Assembly: GCA_018266355.1 (NCBI GenBank)
Contig: JAFEAP010000023.1
Span: forward strand, 183,758 to 247,757
Reading direction: 5' to 3'
DNA: 64,000 nt
Origin: Bdellovibrionales bacterium
Lineage (GTDB): Bacteria > Bdellovibrionota > UBA1018
Part shown: positions 50,988-60,545 of the stretch, piece by piece
How positions within the stretch are numbered: position 1 is the stretch's first letter
How the letters are laid out: each line of letters opens with the position of its first letter
Notes under the pieces: generated by a model
What the model was told of the DNA's origin: nothing
Databases searched by the model: none
Seen by the model: the letters and a program-made list of their open reading frames with translations, nothing else
Made by a program: the position numbers and the translations under genes

Positions 50988-51811
50988 CAGAGGGTGACCT
51001 TCTTGTCTTTCATGAACCGGAAATATTCGAGGAGGTCGTCGATCGGCTTCCCCTTCAGTTGCGGAAATGGCGGCATTTTGCTCCGGTAACGGAATGCGTA
51101 CGAATTTTCGATGAACGTGCGGAGGGTGCTCGGGTCCCAATACTCGGTCACGTTCTTCGGCGAGTTCAACTCCGGCCCGACGTCGCCGCCTTCGAGGTTA
51201 ATCGAGTGGCAGCGGACGCATTCGTTCTTGAAGGTGAGGAAGCCGCGCATCGCGGCCGAATCGTCCTTCGCTCCGGTCGGGTAGAGTTTCGGGAATTTCT
51301 CGGAAAAGCGCACGGCTTCGATTTTCACGAGCTGGTACGGCCAAGGCACTTCCTTTTCGATCGCTTTGCCTTCCGTCCAAACCACGTAAAACGGAGCCGG
51401 CGAAAGGCGGGTTTTCCCTTGGGAGACTTTTCCGAAGGTTCCCGGTTTCTTTCCCGCTTCGGCGAAGGCGAGGAACGCGTGGTATTTCTTCAGCCGATCG
51501 AAGGAAACGTTCGGCGAGTAGCCGTCTTTCGCCGTGAAGACGATTTCGTCGGTCGCCGAAGCGAGGTCGAGCCCGGCGGCCGCGAGCACGTCGTTCAGCG
51601 GAAAGGCGTCGAAGCGCATCTTCTTTCCGTAAACGGGGTCGTCGATTTCGACGAGGGTCGCCTTCGTTTTCTTCGAAAGGTCGGCGACCGAATACCGGGT
51701 TTCCTTACCGGCGACGACGATTGTGAGCGTTTCCGCCGCGAAGGAGGAGGCGACGGCGACGGAGACGAGTGCGGGCGCGAGCGAACGAGTCACGAATCGA
51801 AGGGTGAGCAT
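50987..51811 (-). CDS. secreted cytochrome c with oxidoreductase-like N-terminal domain
   Basis: A 274-residue exported protein (signal peptide ends near SFA-AETL). Residues about 25-170 resemble the molybdopterin-binding-like domain found in YedY-type proteins (VEIDDPVYGKKMRFDAFPL, DEIVFTAKDGYSPNVSF), but without a clear cofactor cysteine. Residues about 175-274 form a monohaem cytochrome c: CVRCH at 198-202 and an axial Met in RSKMPPFPQLKG. It is likely a periplasmic electron carrier or sensor. The RibD-like gene is coupled behind it. Confidence 0.7.
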   Translation of the reverse strand: MLTLRFVTRSLAPALVSVAVASSFAAETLTIVVAGKETRYSVADLSKKTKATLVEIDDPVYGKKMRFDAFPLNDVLAAAGLDLASATDEIVFTAKDGYSPNVSFDRLKKYHAFLAFAEAGKKPGTFGKVSQGKTRLSPAPFYVVWTEGKAIEKEVPWPYQLVKIEAVRFSEKFPKLYPTGAKDDSAAMRGFLTFKNECVRCHSINLEGGDVGPELNSPKNVTEYWDPSTLRTFIENSYAFRYRSKMPPFPQLKGKPIDDLLEYFRFMKDKKVTL

Positions 51812-51875
51812 GGGAAGAGCCTAGTCCAGCCCCGCGGTCCTGCCTAGTCGGCGTTTCGGAGGGAGGCCGAGCTCC

Positions 51876-52379
51876 TCAGTCGGTGAAATTCCGCTGGTAG
51901 AAGTAAACGTCGACCAGGTTCCCGAATTTCCGGGCGACCTTGTGGAGGTGTCCGGCGCGTTGGAACCCCATCTTTTCGTGGAGGCGGACCGAAGCCGCGT
52001 TCACCGCGGAGATCCGCGCGACGAGCGAGAGGAATCCGAAGGCTCGTCCGGCTTCGATGAGCGCCGCGAAGAGCGCCGTGCCGTGTCCTTGTCCGCGCAC
52101 GGCCGCGTCGAGGTGAATCGAAACCTCTCCGGTCACCCGGTAGCCCGAGCGATCGGCGAAGTAGGTGAGAAGCGCGTAACCCTGGGCCACGTCGTTCTCG
52201 TCGGCGACGACCAGAATCGGGAGGGCGCGCTCGCGCGCACCCCACCAGGTGTCCCACTTCGCGCGCGGCCAGGGCTCGTCCTCGAGGATCGCGTCGCTCG
52301 TGCGGATGACGTCGTTCCGGATCTCGAAGATGCGGGTCGAATCGGAATCGCGCGCGGGTCGGACGACCGGAGACTTCAT
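51876..52379 (-). CDS. GNAT-family N-acetyltransferase
   Basis: A 167-residue acetyltransferase. The acetyl-CoA site is HLDAAVRGQGHGTALFAALI (R/Q-x-x-G-x-G/A), followed by NAASVRLHEKMGFQRAGHL, the typical substrate-side signature of phosphinothricin/L-amino-acid acetyltransferases. ATG 52379 overlaps the upstream stop (ATGA), so it is coupled to the DUF3147 gene. Substrate unknown; amino-acid-like substrates fit best. Confidence 0.85.
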   Translation of the reverse strand: MKSPVVRPARDSDSTRIFEIRNDVIRTSDAILEDEPWPRAKWDTWWGARERALPILVVADENDVAQGYALLTYFADRSGYRVTGEVSIHLDAAVRGQGHGTALFAALIEAGRAFGFLSLVARISAVNAASVRLHEKMGFQRAGHLHKVARKFGNLVDVYFYQRNFTD

Positions 52380-52726
52380 AACGTCACTCCGAATCGGCGA
52401 AGGACGACGATGTAGCCGGCGTAGCCGACCGCCATGACGGCGCAGGAGAGCGGCATCGCGATCGCGAATCGGATCCCGTGACGGAGGAGCCAGGGCAGAC
52501 TCAGCAGGAATAGGAAGGAAGGAACGATCGCCCAGAAGATCGACGTCGAAAGGGACGCGACTTTCTCGGTGTCGCCGGTGTCGAGGTAGAGCCAAGTCAA
52601 GATCATCACCGAACTGAGGGGAAGCGCGGCCAGGATCGCGCCCAAGGTCGAAGAACGCTTTCCGATCTCCGATACGAGCGCGATCACGAGGGCGGAAATC
52701 AAAGTCTTCAGCAAAAGGCGAATCAC
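52376..52726 (-). CDS. DUF3147-family membrane protein
   Basis: A 116-residue inner-membrane protein with four hydrophobic segments: about 4-22, 27-45, 62-83 and 88-110. The segment SEIGKRSSTLGAILAALPLS and the size fit DUF3147. The start is GTG 52726, which overlaps the Hsp70-like stop (GTGA). A longer frame upstream lies inside the Hsp70-like gene and is not coding. Function unknown. Confidence 0.7.
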   Translation of the reverse strand: MIRLLLKTLISALVIALVSEIGKRSSTLGAILAALPLSSVMILTWLYLDTGDTEKVASLSTSIFWAIVPSFLFLLSLPWLLRHGIRFAIAMPLSCAVMAVGYAGYIVVLRRFGVTL

Positions 52727-54048
52727 GGCCTCCCTCCGTCCGGGATCGACTCCGAATAAAGCGCGAGACCTTCGGCGACCGCCGTGAAGGTGTCCTGGTC
52801 GACGAGCTTCGCGTTCGGGAAACGCTTCGCGAGGTCCTCGCGGATCGCCGGCACCTTCGACGTCCCGCCGGTAAACTGGAGGCGTTCGACTTCCTCGGGC
52901 TTCACCTTTCCGATGCGGCACGTTTCGAGCGCCGTGCGTCCGATGTCCTCGACCGAGGGCGAGATGATCGTTTCGAACGCCGGTCGGGTGACCGGGAAAC
53001 CGAGATCGATCGGATAGGACTTGAACGCGAAATCAGTCGCGTTTTCCTGGGAAAGCTTCAGCTTCAAGTCTTCGACCGCGACGTGGAGGCGGTAACCGAG
53101 GTTCTCTTCGACGAGCGTGATGAGGTTCTCGAGGAGCGGCTTTTGCTTCTCGTCGACGAGTTCTTTCCGAAGGACGAGGATGAAATTCCACGTCGCCCGT
53201 TCGCGAAGGAACGCGTGATGGTGCCACTTTGGCAGGTGCTTCACGAGGAGCGTCGGCATCGTGAGGACGTTCGAGGAGAACGGGCGCTGATAACGAATCG
53301 AGGCGCCGAAGAGATCCTGGAGTTTCGCGACGAAGAAGTCCGAATCGAGCGCGTCGCCGGCGACCGAAATCCCGTGAACGGCGAAAGTGTGGATCCCTTC
53401 CGGCTGGACGTCGGTCGAAACGCGGCGGAAGAGCGTGAAATCGCTCGTGCCGCCGCCGAGGTCGGCGATCAGCGTGATCGGTCCGTTCCCGTCCTCGGGC
53501 TTGGCTCGTTCCGAGCGGTGACCCGCGATCATCGCGGCGACCGGTTCTTCGACGAGGCGAACCCGGTCGAGGTCGAAGCCCGCAAGTTCGATCGCGCGCT
53601 TGAACCTTACGACGGCGAGGCCCTCCCGGGCCGGATCCTGGGAATAACGCGCGGGCCGGCCGAAGATGACCGGACGCTTTCCGAGAGGTTCGCCGATTTC
53701 CGCCTCGATCCGTGTGCGGAGCTCCTGGAGGAAGCGCGCGATCAGGTCTTCGATGCCCGCGTGTTTCCCGAAGAGCGAGGTGCCGGTGAAATCGGGATTC
53801 GGGAGGAGGCGCTTGATCGATTGGAGGAAGCGGCCTTCCATCCCGAGGTCGAAATACTGATCGATCGCGGACTTCCCGAAGAACGATTTGTTCCGCTCGG
53901 GAAAGTAAATCAGCGACTTCAAGAGTCGTCCGTCGCCCGCGCCCGGATCGAGCTTCAGCACCCGGGCGGAACCGTTCGCGTCGAGCGCCGCCGCGACGGT
54001 GTTCGAAGTGCCGTAATCGATGCCGATCGCGCGCGGGGAGTCTTTCAC
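52723..54048 (-). CDS. Hsp70-like ATPase without substrate-binding domain
   Basis: A 441-residue Hsp70-family protein made of the actin-like ATPase domain only. Phosphate-1 motif GIDYGTSNTVAAAL, connecting segment VRLVEEPVAAMIAGH, phosphate-2 LIADLGGGTSDFTLF and adenosine motif LQFTGGTSKVPAIRE are all present, and the reading ends soon after. This is the YegD-like type; function is poorly known. Start GTG 54048 follows GGAGGAA. It is first of an overlapping three-gene operon with DUF3147 and GNAT. Confidence 0.85.
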   Translation of the reverse strand: MKDSPRAIGIDYGTSNTVAAALDANGSARVLKLDPGAGDGRLLKSLIYFPERNKSFFGKSAIDQYFDLGMEGRFLQSIKRLLPNPDFTGTSLFGKHAGIEDLIARFLQELRTRIEAEIGEPLGKRPVIFGRPARYSQDPAREGLAVVRFKRAIELAGFDLDRVRLVEEPVAAMIAGHRSERAKPEDGNGPITLIADLGGGTSDFTLFRRVSTDVQPEGIHTFAVHGISVAGDALDSDFFVAKLQDLFGASIRYQRPFSSNVLTMPTLLVKHLPKWHHHAFLRERATWNFILVLRKELVDEKQKPLLENLITLVEENLGYRLHVAVEDLKLKLSQENATDFAFKSYPIDLGFPVTRPAFETIISPSVEDIGRTALETCRIGKVKPEEVERLQFTGGTSKVPAIREDLAKRFPNAKLVDQDTFTAVAEGLALYSESIPDGGRP

Positions 54049-54073
54049 CGTTCGTGTTCCTCCGTCCCCCGGA

Positions 54074-55696
54074 TCACATCCGGAAGACGCCGTATTTCGT
54101 TTCCGGGATCGGCGCGTTCAAGCTCGCGGACAGCGCGCGCGCGAGCGTCTCGCGGGTCTTCCACGGCACGAGGATCCCGTCGTCCCAGAGCCGCGCGCTC
54201 GAGAAGTAAGGCGAACCTTCCTCCTCGTATTTCGCGAGGATCGGCGCTTTGATCTCCGCGATTTCGGCGTCGGAGAGCTTCTTTCCCTTCGCTTCGAGTT
54301 GTTCCATCTTCACCTGGGAAAGGACGCCGGCCGCCTGCTCGCCGCCCATGACGGAGATGCGCGCGTTCGGCCACATCCAGAGGAATCGTGGCTGGTACGC
54401 GCGGCCGCACATCCCGTAGTTCCCGGCGCCGAACGATCCGCCGACGACGACGGTGAACTTCGGGACCTTCGCGTTCGAGACCGCGGTGACGAGCTTCGCG
54501 CCGTCCTTCGCGATGCCGCCTTGCTCGAACTTCTTCCCGACCATGAAGCCGGTGATGTTCTGGAGGAAGAGGAGCGGGATCTTGCGCTGGTTGCAGAGCT
54601 CGATGAAGTGGGCACCCTTCAGCGACGACTCGGAGAAGAGGATGCCGTTGTTCGCGACGATCCCGATCGGATAGCCGTGGAGGTGCGCGAAACCGGTGAC
54701 GAGCGTCGTGCCGTAGTTCGCCTTGAACTCGTGGAAGCGCGATCCGTCGACGAGACGGGCGATCACTTCGCGGATGTCGAAAGGTTTCCGGAAATCGGGC
54801 GGGATGATGCCCGCGAGTTCGGCCGGATCGTAGAGCGGATCCTCGGGCGCGACGCGCTCGATCGCGGTCGGCGCGGGGCGATTCAGGTTCGCGACGATGT
54901 CGCGCGCGATTTCGAGCGCGTGCTCGTCGTTCTCGGCGAGGTGATCGGTCACGCCGGAGATGCGCGAGTGGGTGTCGCCTCCGCCGAGTTCCTCCGCGGT
55001 CACGATTTCGCCGGTCGCCGCTTTAACGAGGGGAGGGCCGCCGAGGAAGATCGTGCCCTGGTTCCTCACGATCACCGTCTCGTCGGACATCGCCGGAACG
55101 TAAGCGCCGCCCGCGGTGCAGGAACCCATGACGACGGCGATCTGCGGGATGCCGGCGCCGGAAAGGTTCGCTTGATTGTAGAAGATGCGCCCGAAGTGGT
55201 CGCGATCCGGGAAGACCTCGCTCTGCATCGGGAGGAACGCGCCGCCCGAGTCGACGAGGTAGACGCAGGGAAGGCGATTCTCCATCGCGATTTCCTGGGC
55301 GCGCAGGTGCTTCTTCACGGTCATCGGGAAGTAGGTGCCGCCCTTCACCGTCGCGTCGTTCGCGATGATGAGGGTTTCGCGGCCATGCACGACGCCGACG
55401 CCGGCGACCATACCCGCGGCCGGGGCCGCGTCTTCGTACATGCCGTTCGCGGCGAGCGCGCCGATTTCGAGGAAGTCCGTGCCCGGGTCGATGAGCGCGC
55501 GGACGCGGTCTCGCGCGAGGAGTTTGCCGCGTTTCGTGTGGCGCTCTCGCGCTTCGGCTCGGCTTCCGCCGGCCCCCGACCCCTGGCGCACGTCTTCGAG
55601 TTTCGCTTCGAGTTCGGCCGCCAGTCGCTGGTGGTGGGCCTGATTCGCCTTGAATTCAGCGGAGTTCGTCTGGACGCTCGACTTGAGAATGGGCAT
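54074..55696 (-). CDS. mccB: methylcrotonyl-CoA carboxylase carboxyltransferase (beta) subunit
   Basis: The carboxyltransferase transfers CO2 from biotin to 3-methylcrotonyl-CoA in leucine breakdown. In 540 residues it has MCC-specific signatures: [53 protein letters not shown] and the N- and C-terminal crotonase folds with [16 protein letters not shown] and [16 protein letters not shown]. The N-terminus is polar. It is divergent from the hydratase gene liuC across 90 bp; the other two carboxylase subunits lie at 60.5-62.5 kb. Confidence 0.93.
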   Translation of the reverse strand: MPILKSSVQTNSAEFKANQAHHQRLAAELEAKLEDVRQGSGAGGSRAEARERHTKRGKLLARDRVRALIDPGTDFLEIGALAANGMYEDAAPAAGMVAGVGVVHGRETLIIANDATVKGGTYFPMTVKKHLRAQEIAMENRLPCVYLVDSGGAFLPMQSEVFPDRDHFGRIFYNQANLSGAGIPQIAVVMGSCTAGGAYVPAMSDETVIVRNQGTIFLGGPPLVKAATGEIVTAEELGGGDTHSRISGVTDHLAENDEHALEIARDIVANLNRPAPTAIERVAPEDPLYDPAELAGIIPPDFRKPFDIREVIARLVDGSRFHEFKANYGTTLVTGFAHLHGYPIGIVANNGILFSESSLKGAHFIELCNQRKIPLLFLQNITGFMVGKKFEQGGIAKDGAKLVTAVSNAKVPKFTVVVGGSFGAGNYGMCGRAYQPRFLWMWPNARISVMGGEQAAGVLSQVKMEQLEAKGKKLSDAEIAEIKAPILAKYEEEGSPYFSSARLWDDGILVPWKTRETLARALSASLNAPIPETKYGVFRM

Positions 55697-55786
55697 GGGC
55701 CCGATTCGATGCTATTTCGTGGGAAAAATCAATGATTTGAAGCAGATTGGAAGCGTTCCCGCGAACCTGAAACGCACGGAGATAAC

Positions 55787-56611
55787 ATGGTCAGTCAAGG
55801 CGTCGTCCAAGGCAATTTCCAAACCCTGAGCGTGAAGCTCGATGCGCGCGGCGTCCTCACCGTGGCGCTGAATCGCCCCGACGTGCGGAACGCGTTCAAC
55901 GAAACCCTGATCGCGGAGCTCACCGAAGTCTTCGGTCGCCGCGTGCTCGAGAACGACGTCCGTCTCGTCGTCTTTACCGGCGAAGGCACCGTCTTCTCCG
56001 CGGGCGGAGATTTGAACTGGATGAAGAAGTCGATCGAGCTCTCGTTCGCGGGAAATCTCGAAGACACCCAGCGACTGACGGCGATGTTCCGCACGATGAA
56101 CGAGTGCCCGAAACCGGTGATCGGCGCGATCCATGGCGCCGCGATCGGCGGCGGCGTCGGACTGACCGCGATCTGCGATATCGCGATCGCCACGCGCGAC
56201 ACCCAGTTTTCGCTCTCGGAAGTGCGCCTCGGGATCGTCCCCGCCTGCATCGGTCCGTTCGTGATTTCGAAGATCGGCGCTTCGCACGCACGGGCGCTCT
56301 TCATGAGCGCGGAGCGGTTCCAAGCCCCGCGCGCGAAGGAAGTCGGCCTGATCCACGGCGTGGTCGAAGATCGGGTCGCCCTCGACGTCGAGATCGAACG
56401 CGTGGTCGCGAACATGCTCCAATGCGGCCCGCACGCGATGGCGGCGGCGAAGAAACTCGTGCTCGACCTTTCGTGGGCCGAGCGGCGCGAAGCCGTCGGC
56501 GATACCCTCGATTACGTCGCGCGAATGCTCGCCGAACTCCGCGTGAGTCCGGAAGGACAAGAGGGGCTGAAGGCTTTCCTCGAGAAGCGCAAGCCGAATT
56601 GGATTCGTTGA
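55787..56611 (+). CDS. liuC: enoyl-CoA hydratase, probable methylglutaconyl-CoA hydratase
   Basis: A 274-residue crotonase-fold enzyme. It shows NRPDVRNAFNETLI, GEGTVFSAGGDLNWMK (oxyanion hole and CoA site), GAAIGGGVGLTAICDIAIA and the active-site Glu in FSLSEVRLGIVPACI. The location between MccB and HMG-CoA lyase and the DLNWMK signature support the hydration of 3-methylglutaconyl-CoA to HMG-CoA in leucine catabolism. ATG follows CGGAGATAAC. Confidence 0.85.
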   Translation: MVSQGVVQGNFQTLSVKLDARGVLTVALNRPDVRNAFNETLIAELTEVFGRRVLENDVRLVVFTGEGTVFSAGGDLNWMKKSIELSFAGNLEDTQRLTAMFRTMNECPKPVIGAIHGAAIGGGVGLTAICDIAIATRDTQFSLSEVRLGIVPACIGPFVISKIGASHARALFMSAERFQAPRAKEVGLIHGVVEDRVALDVEIERVVANMLQCGPHAMAAAKKLVLDLSWAERREAVGDTLDYVARMLAELRVSPEGQEGLKAFLEKRKPNWIR

Positions 56612-56698
56612 CCTTCGAATAGGCCCGGTCGATCTCGGTCCGTCATTGTGGAGATTCGCCCCGATCTCGCTGGCCCTCGGCTTGAATTTCAGTCGGAC

Positions 56699-56851
56699 AT
56701 GAAGATCGAACAGCCTGAAAACCAGTCGAAGTCTTTCCCTAGTCTCTCGGATATCCGGGGCCGCGTGCTCCCGCCGCTGATCCTCTACATGCTCGGAGTT
56801 CCTGGGGGCATCTGCCTCCTGCTCTGGGTTTTCTTTTTCCGCGGAAAATAA
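56699..56851 (+). CDS. small single-pass membrane protein
   Basis: A 50-residue protein: polar N-terminus, then RVLPPLILYMLGVPGGICLL and a terminal aromatic stretch LLWVFFFRGK forming one membrane segment. ATG 56699 is preferred; a GTG at 56648 in the same frame would add 17 residues. The ribosome site (CGGAC) is weak. A convergent terminator follows at once. Function unknown; could be a non-coding open frame, but the hydrophobic segment and terminator speak for a gene. Confidence 0.5.
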   Translation: MKIEQPENQSKSFPSLSDIRGRVLPPLILYMLGVPGGICLLLWVFFFRGK

Positions 56852-56856
56852 GAAAA

Positions 56857-56880
56857 GGGCCGGCGGAAGACCGCCGGCCC
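56857..56880. terminator. terminator between small membrane gene and ARH-repeat gene
   Basis: GGGCCGGCGG (56857-56866) pairs perfectly with CCGCCGGCCC (56871-56880). On the minus strand the stem is followed by TTTTCTTATTTT, so it mainly ends the ARH-repeat transcript; on the plus strand the T run is poor. Confidence 0.75.
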
Positions 56881-56911
56881 CTCTTCGTTCGGATCTGACG
56901 ACGAATCCGAA

Positions 56912-57400
56912 CTATTTTTGATTCAGGTCGATGATCGACGCGTCCGACGAGGCGAAGGTCGCTTCGGAGGCGTGGCGGGCGGCGACGGCGTTCACCGCTT
57001 GCTTCGCTCCGGCGACGTGGCGGACGGCGACCGCGTTCACCGCGGCTTTACCGCCGGCGACGTGACGGGCGGCGACGGCGTTCACCGCGGCCTTCGCCCC
57101 GACGGCGTGGCGGGCGGAAATGGCATTGACCATCGCAAGAAGTTGACCGTTCGAAGCGTGGCGGGCGGCGACGGCATTCACCAGGGCTTTAAGCTGGCCG
57201 TTTGAGGCGTGCCGAGCGGCGATCGCACTGACCAGGCTTCGGCCGCCGGCAACGTGCCGAGCGGCGATCGCATTGCTGGCATGGGAGCCCCAGCCAGAGT
57301 TTACTCGGGCCGCGAAGGCCGGGCTCGCGGCGAAAGTGCCCGCGGCCATCAGGATCGAGAGGGAAACCGTTTGGAATTTCTTAGAGAAGGTGTTCGTCAT
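56912..57400 (-). CDS. secreted ARH-repeat protein
   Basis: A 162-residue exported protein of unknown function. ATG 57400 gives signal peptide MTNTFSKKFQTVSLSILMAA (cleaved near AFA-ARVN). The mature part is a tandem array of 15- or 17-residue units of the type NAVAARHVAGGKAAV. Seven units carry an invariant Arg-His pair, preceded by one degenerate unit (GSHASNAIA). The regular helix-forming pattern, Ala-rich with a conserved His per unit, could form a solenoid or metal-binding array. The last 20 residues are unrelated and polar. No known family recognised. Confidence 0.65.
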   Translation of the reverse strand: MTNTFSKKFQTVSLSILMAAGTFAASPAFAARVNSGWGSHASNAIAARHVAGGRSLVSAIAARHASNGQLKALVNAVAARHASNGQLLAMVNAISARHAVGAKAAVNAVAARHVAGGKAAVNAVAVRHVAGAKQAVNAVAARHASEATFASSDASIIDLNQK

Positions 57401-57588
57401 GCCCCTAGAATGTGCGACGGGGATGCCACGACACAGGTTCGATTTCACGGACGAATTCCCGTCGAAGTTCCCGGCAACTGTCGAAGGCTTAGACACCGTC
57501 GAAAAGTTCGTCGGATCGCCTTGGGCACCCGGTCTGAGGCGGCCCTAAAAGGTTTTGGGAATCCGGGGAAGGTCGTTAAGCTCAGGGC

Positions 57589-60465
57589 GTGTCTAAACCC
57601 AGCCGGATCGCCCTCGTCGCATTCGCGACCTTTCTCGCTCTCGGAGCGACGATGCCTTCGCGCGCCGAAGCCTACGGAGAGCAGCAGCTGCTCGCGAGCC
57701 GGCTCGATCCCTCCCTCGACTATCGGACCTTCACCACGGCTCATTTCCGGATTCATTACCCGAAGGATCTTTCCGAAGTCGCGGCCCGATTCGCGGACGC
57801 CGCGGAATCCGCATACCGCAATGTCTCGAAGGCCCTCGGCGTAGAATTCCCCGAGTCCACGAACCTCGTGATCGTCGAGCAGTCCGATGAATCGAACGTC
57901 TTCACGACGGTGTTTCCGGACCGCCAGATCTTCCTCGACCTCTCGCTACCGAACGAGGGTACCGGGCTGAGCGATTTCGCCGATTATCCCGACTGGGTGA
58001 TGACCCACGAATACACCCACGTCCTTCACCTCCAGATGAAACGCGGTCTTTACCGCGCGCTCGCCAGCGTTTTCGGCGCTTGGATCAATCCGAACGTGGG
58101 AACTCCGGCATGGCTGAAGGAGGGCCTCGCCGTTTACCTCGAGTCGACGTTGACTCCGAAAGGGCGGGGCGGCGGATCCACTTATCGGATGGTGATGCGT
58201 ACGGCGGTCGCCGAGAAGAAACTCCGCCGGGAAGAGTTCGCGACGCTCGCCCGCGCGGCCAACTACGAAGATACGCGATGGCCGTGGACGATCCGCCCGT
58301 ACCTTTTCGGCTATTACCTCGTTCGCACCCTCGTGCGAAACTCCGCCGTCGGGACCGATCAGGTCTTCTGGCGGACGGCCGGGGGAGTGCCGTTCCGTTC
58401 GGACGGACTCTTGGAAGGCACGCCGTTCGATTCGATGGACGCGCTCTGGGAGAAGATGCTCCAGGACGTCGAGAGCGAGAGCCAGGCCGAAATTCGCGCG
58501 CTCGGGCCGGAGCCCCGAACGAAGGTCCAATACCTGAGCTCCTCGGGCGAAATCCATTCCGGACTCGCGCTTTCGCCGGACGGAAAGACGTTGGTCGCGA
58601 CGCGGGATTCCGCGTTGACCGAGAACGCGATCGAGAAGTGGGAACTCGACGGCGATCGCTTCAAGGGACCTTTCCCGGTCGTCTCCCGTTCGACGGGAAC
58701 CCGGACGGCCTTTTCCCGTTCCGGGCGATTCCTGCTTTTCGATCAAACCGCGCGGGCTCAGCGCTACTACTTGATGAGCGACCTTTACATCTACGACCTG
58801 AAGACCGCGGCGATCGTCGGGGCAAGCTCTTATTTTCGCTCTCGCGATCCGGACGCGGGTCCCGACGGGAAGCACGTCGTTTTCGTGGCGAACCTCCGTG
58901 GCTCGAACGTGCTCGCGCGTTCGGATACGGGATGGGGAAACCTCGAGGTCCTCTACGAGCCGCCGCCGTTCACCCGGATCACCGGTCCGCGCTACTCTCC
59001 CGACGGAACCTCCATCGTGTTCCAGTTGAAAGACGACCGGACGGGCGCCGAGGATCTCGCGATCCTGCGCGACGGAAAGGTCGAGCGGATCGTGGCCGAC
59101 GGTTCGGCGAACATCCACCCGAGCTGGACGCCCGACGGCGAGTTCCTCTTGTTCTCCTCGGATCGAACAGGGGTCCCGAACATCTTCGCGTACTCGCTCA
59201 AGTCGAGGAAAACGTTCCGACTCACCCATGTGCTCGGGGGTTTGTTCTATCCGGTTCTCGATCCCGCGAAGCGGTGGCTCTACGTGGTTTCTTATCGCTC
59301 GACCGGGTACGATGTCGCGCGGTTTCCCTGGCGCCAGGCGGTTTGGAAAGAAGTTCCGAACCGGGGGCCGGTTCGCGCGACGGCTTCGGATGCGTCGGCC
59401 GCTTCGCCGACCCATGGGGCCTCCACCCCGACCGGCGACCGACCGTACGCGGGCCTCGGCTATCTTTCGCCGCAATACCTTCGCCCGTCGTTCGCTTTCT
59501 ATCCCTATACGAACCAGTACGGCGCGGAATTCGGCGCGGTCGATCCGCTCTATTTTCATTCCTATTCGGTGGACGTTCGGTACGACACCGCCTCGCGCAT
59601 GCCGGTGGGTAAGATCTTTTATTTCGACGGGGGATTTTCGACGCCGTGGAGTTTCACGCTGGCGAACCAATCCTCGGCGAGCCGCGAAAGCGTGCTCGGC
59701 CTTTCGAGCGCCGACCTTACCTTGCATTTTCCGCTGAGCGACGACGGAAACCACGTTTACTTGCGGGCCGGCGCCGTCGGGCAGATGCCGAACCGGGGGC
59801 GCCTCGGCACGACGTATTCGCCCGCGGCCGGACCGCACCTCGGGTACCGGTACGATACCCAGTTCAAGGATCTCGGAGCGAGCCTCTATCAGTCCGGTTC
59901 GCTGGTCGATTTCGACTTGAGCCATCTCTTTCCGCTCGCGCAAGGGGACTCCGCGACGACGGTCCTCACGACCGATCTCGAACGGCACTTCGGCGCTTTT
60001 TTCCGCCGGGACGCTTTCCACCTCGGGCTTCAGGGCGGAGCCGTTCTTTTCGGCCGCGCTTCGAGCTACGCCTATTTCGGTTTGAGCGGTTACGAATCGT
60101 TCCCGCTTTCGAGCGGCGGCGGTTTCCTGGTTTACGCCTATCCACCCGAAAAGATCGTGAACACGAATTCCCTCGGCATCGCGAATTTCGCCTACACGTT
60201 TCCCGTCGCCGAAATCCAACGAAACCTCTTCTTCCTCCCTTTTTATTTAGGCCGGACGTCGGCCGGTATCCGGATGCAGGGAGCGGCCGCCGATTTGCCG
60301 GGAGGAGGCACGTTCAATGCCTGGAGTTACGGCGCGGAACTTTATCAGGACATCCTTGCGGGCCAGGTTTTCGGGCTCACCGCGAAGCTCGGCGTCTATA
60401 ACGGTCCGCGGAGTCTCGGCGGAGAGTTTCAAACGCTGTTTTCGCTGCAAGCGAACGATTTTTAG
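57589..60465 (+). CDS. metalloprotease-propeller-barrel fusion protein
   Basis: A 958-residue exported protein. The signal peptide (GTG start, MSKPSRIALVAFATFLALGA) is followed by a zinc metallopeptidase domain: HEYTH at 140-144 and the third ligand Glu178 in WLKEGLAVYLES. Residues about 310-620 are TolB-like beta-propeller repeats (ALSPDGKTLVATRD, YSPDGTSIVFQLKDD, WTPDGEFLLFSSDRTG). Residues about 650-958 are an outer-membrane beta-barrel ending LQANDF. It likely sits in the outer membrane as a protease or sensor. It has a short ribosome site (CAGGGC) only. Confidence 0.8.
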   Translation: MSKPSRIALVAFATFLALGATMPSRAEAYGEQQLLASRLDPSLDYRTFTTAHFRIHYPKDLSEVAARFADAAESAYRNVSKALGVEFPESTNLVIVEQSDESNVFTTVFPDRQIFLDLSLPNEGTGLSDFADYPDWVMTHEYTHVLHLQMKRGLYRALASVFGAWINPNVGTPAWLKEGLAVYLESTLTPKGRGGGSTYRMVMRTAVAEKKLRREEFATLARAANYEDTRWPWTIRPYLFGYYLVRTLVRNSAVGTDQVFWRTAGGVPFRSDGLLEGTPFDSMDALWEKMLQDVESESQAEIRALGPEPRTKVQYLSSSGEIHSGLALSPDGKTLVATRDSALTENAIEKWELDGDRFKGPFPVVSRSTGTRTAFSRSGRFLLFDQTARAQRYYLMSDLYIYDLKTAAIVGASSYFRSRDPDAGPDGKHVVFVANLRGSNVLARSDTGWGNLEVLYEPPPFTRITGPRYSPDGTSIVFQLKDDRTGAEDLAILRDGKVERIVADGSANIHPSWTPDGEFLLFSSDRTGVPNIFAYSLKSRKTFRLTHVLGGLFYPVLDPAKRWLYVVSYRSTGYDVARFPWRQAVWKEVPNRGPVRATASDASAASPTHGASTPTGDRPYAGLGYLSPQYLRPSFAFYPYTNQYGAEFGAVDPLYFHSYSVDVRYDTASRMPVGKIFYFDGGFSTPWSFTLANQSSASRESVLGLSSADLTLHFPLSDDGNHVYLRAGAVGQMPNRGRLGTTYSPAAGPHLGYRYDTQFKDLGASLYQSGSLVDFDLSHLFPLAQGDSATTVLTTDLERHFGAFFRRDAFHLGLQGGAVLFGRASSYAYFGLSGYESFPLSSGGGFLVYAYPPEKIVNTNSLGIANFAYTFPVAEIQRNLFFLPFYLGRTSAGIRMQGAAADLPGGGTFNAWSYGAELYQDILAGQVFGLTAKLGVYNGPRSLGGEFQTLFSLQANDF

Positions 60466-60545
60466 GGAGATTCGCGGGGGACGCGCGACGCGTCAGCGTG
60501 TCTATCGACTTCCCTTGGCTGCGACCCCAAGCTAACCTCGTTTCG

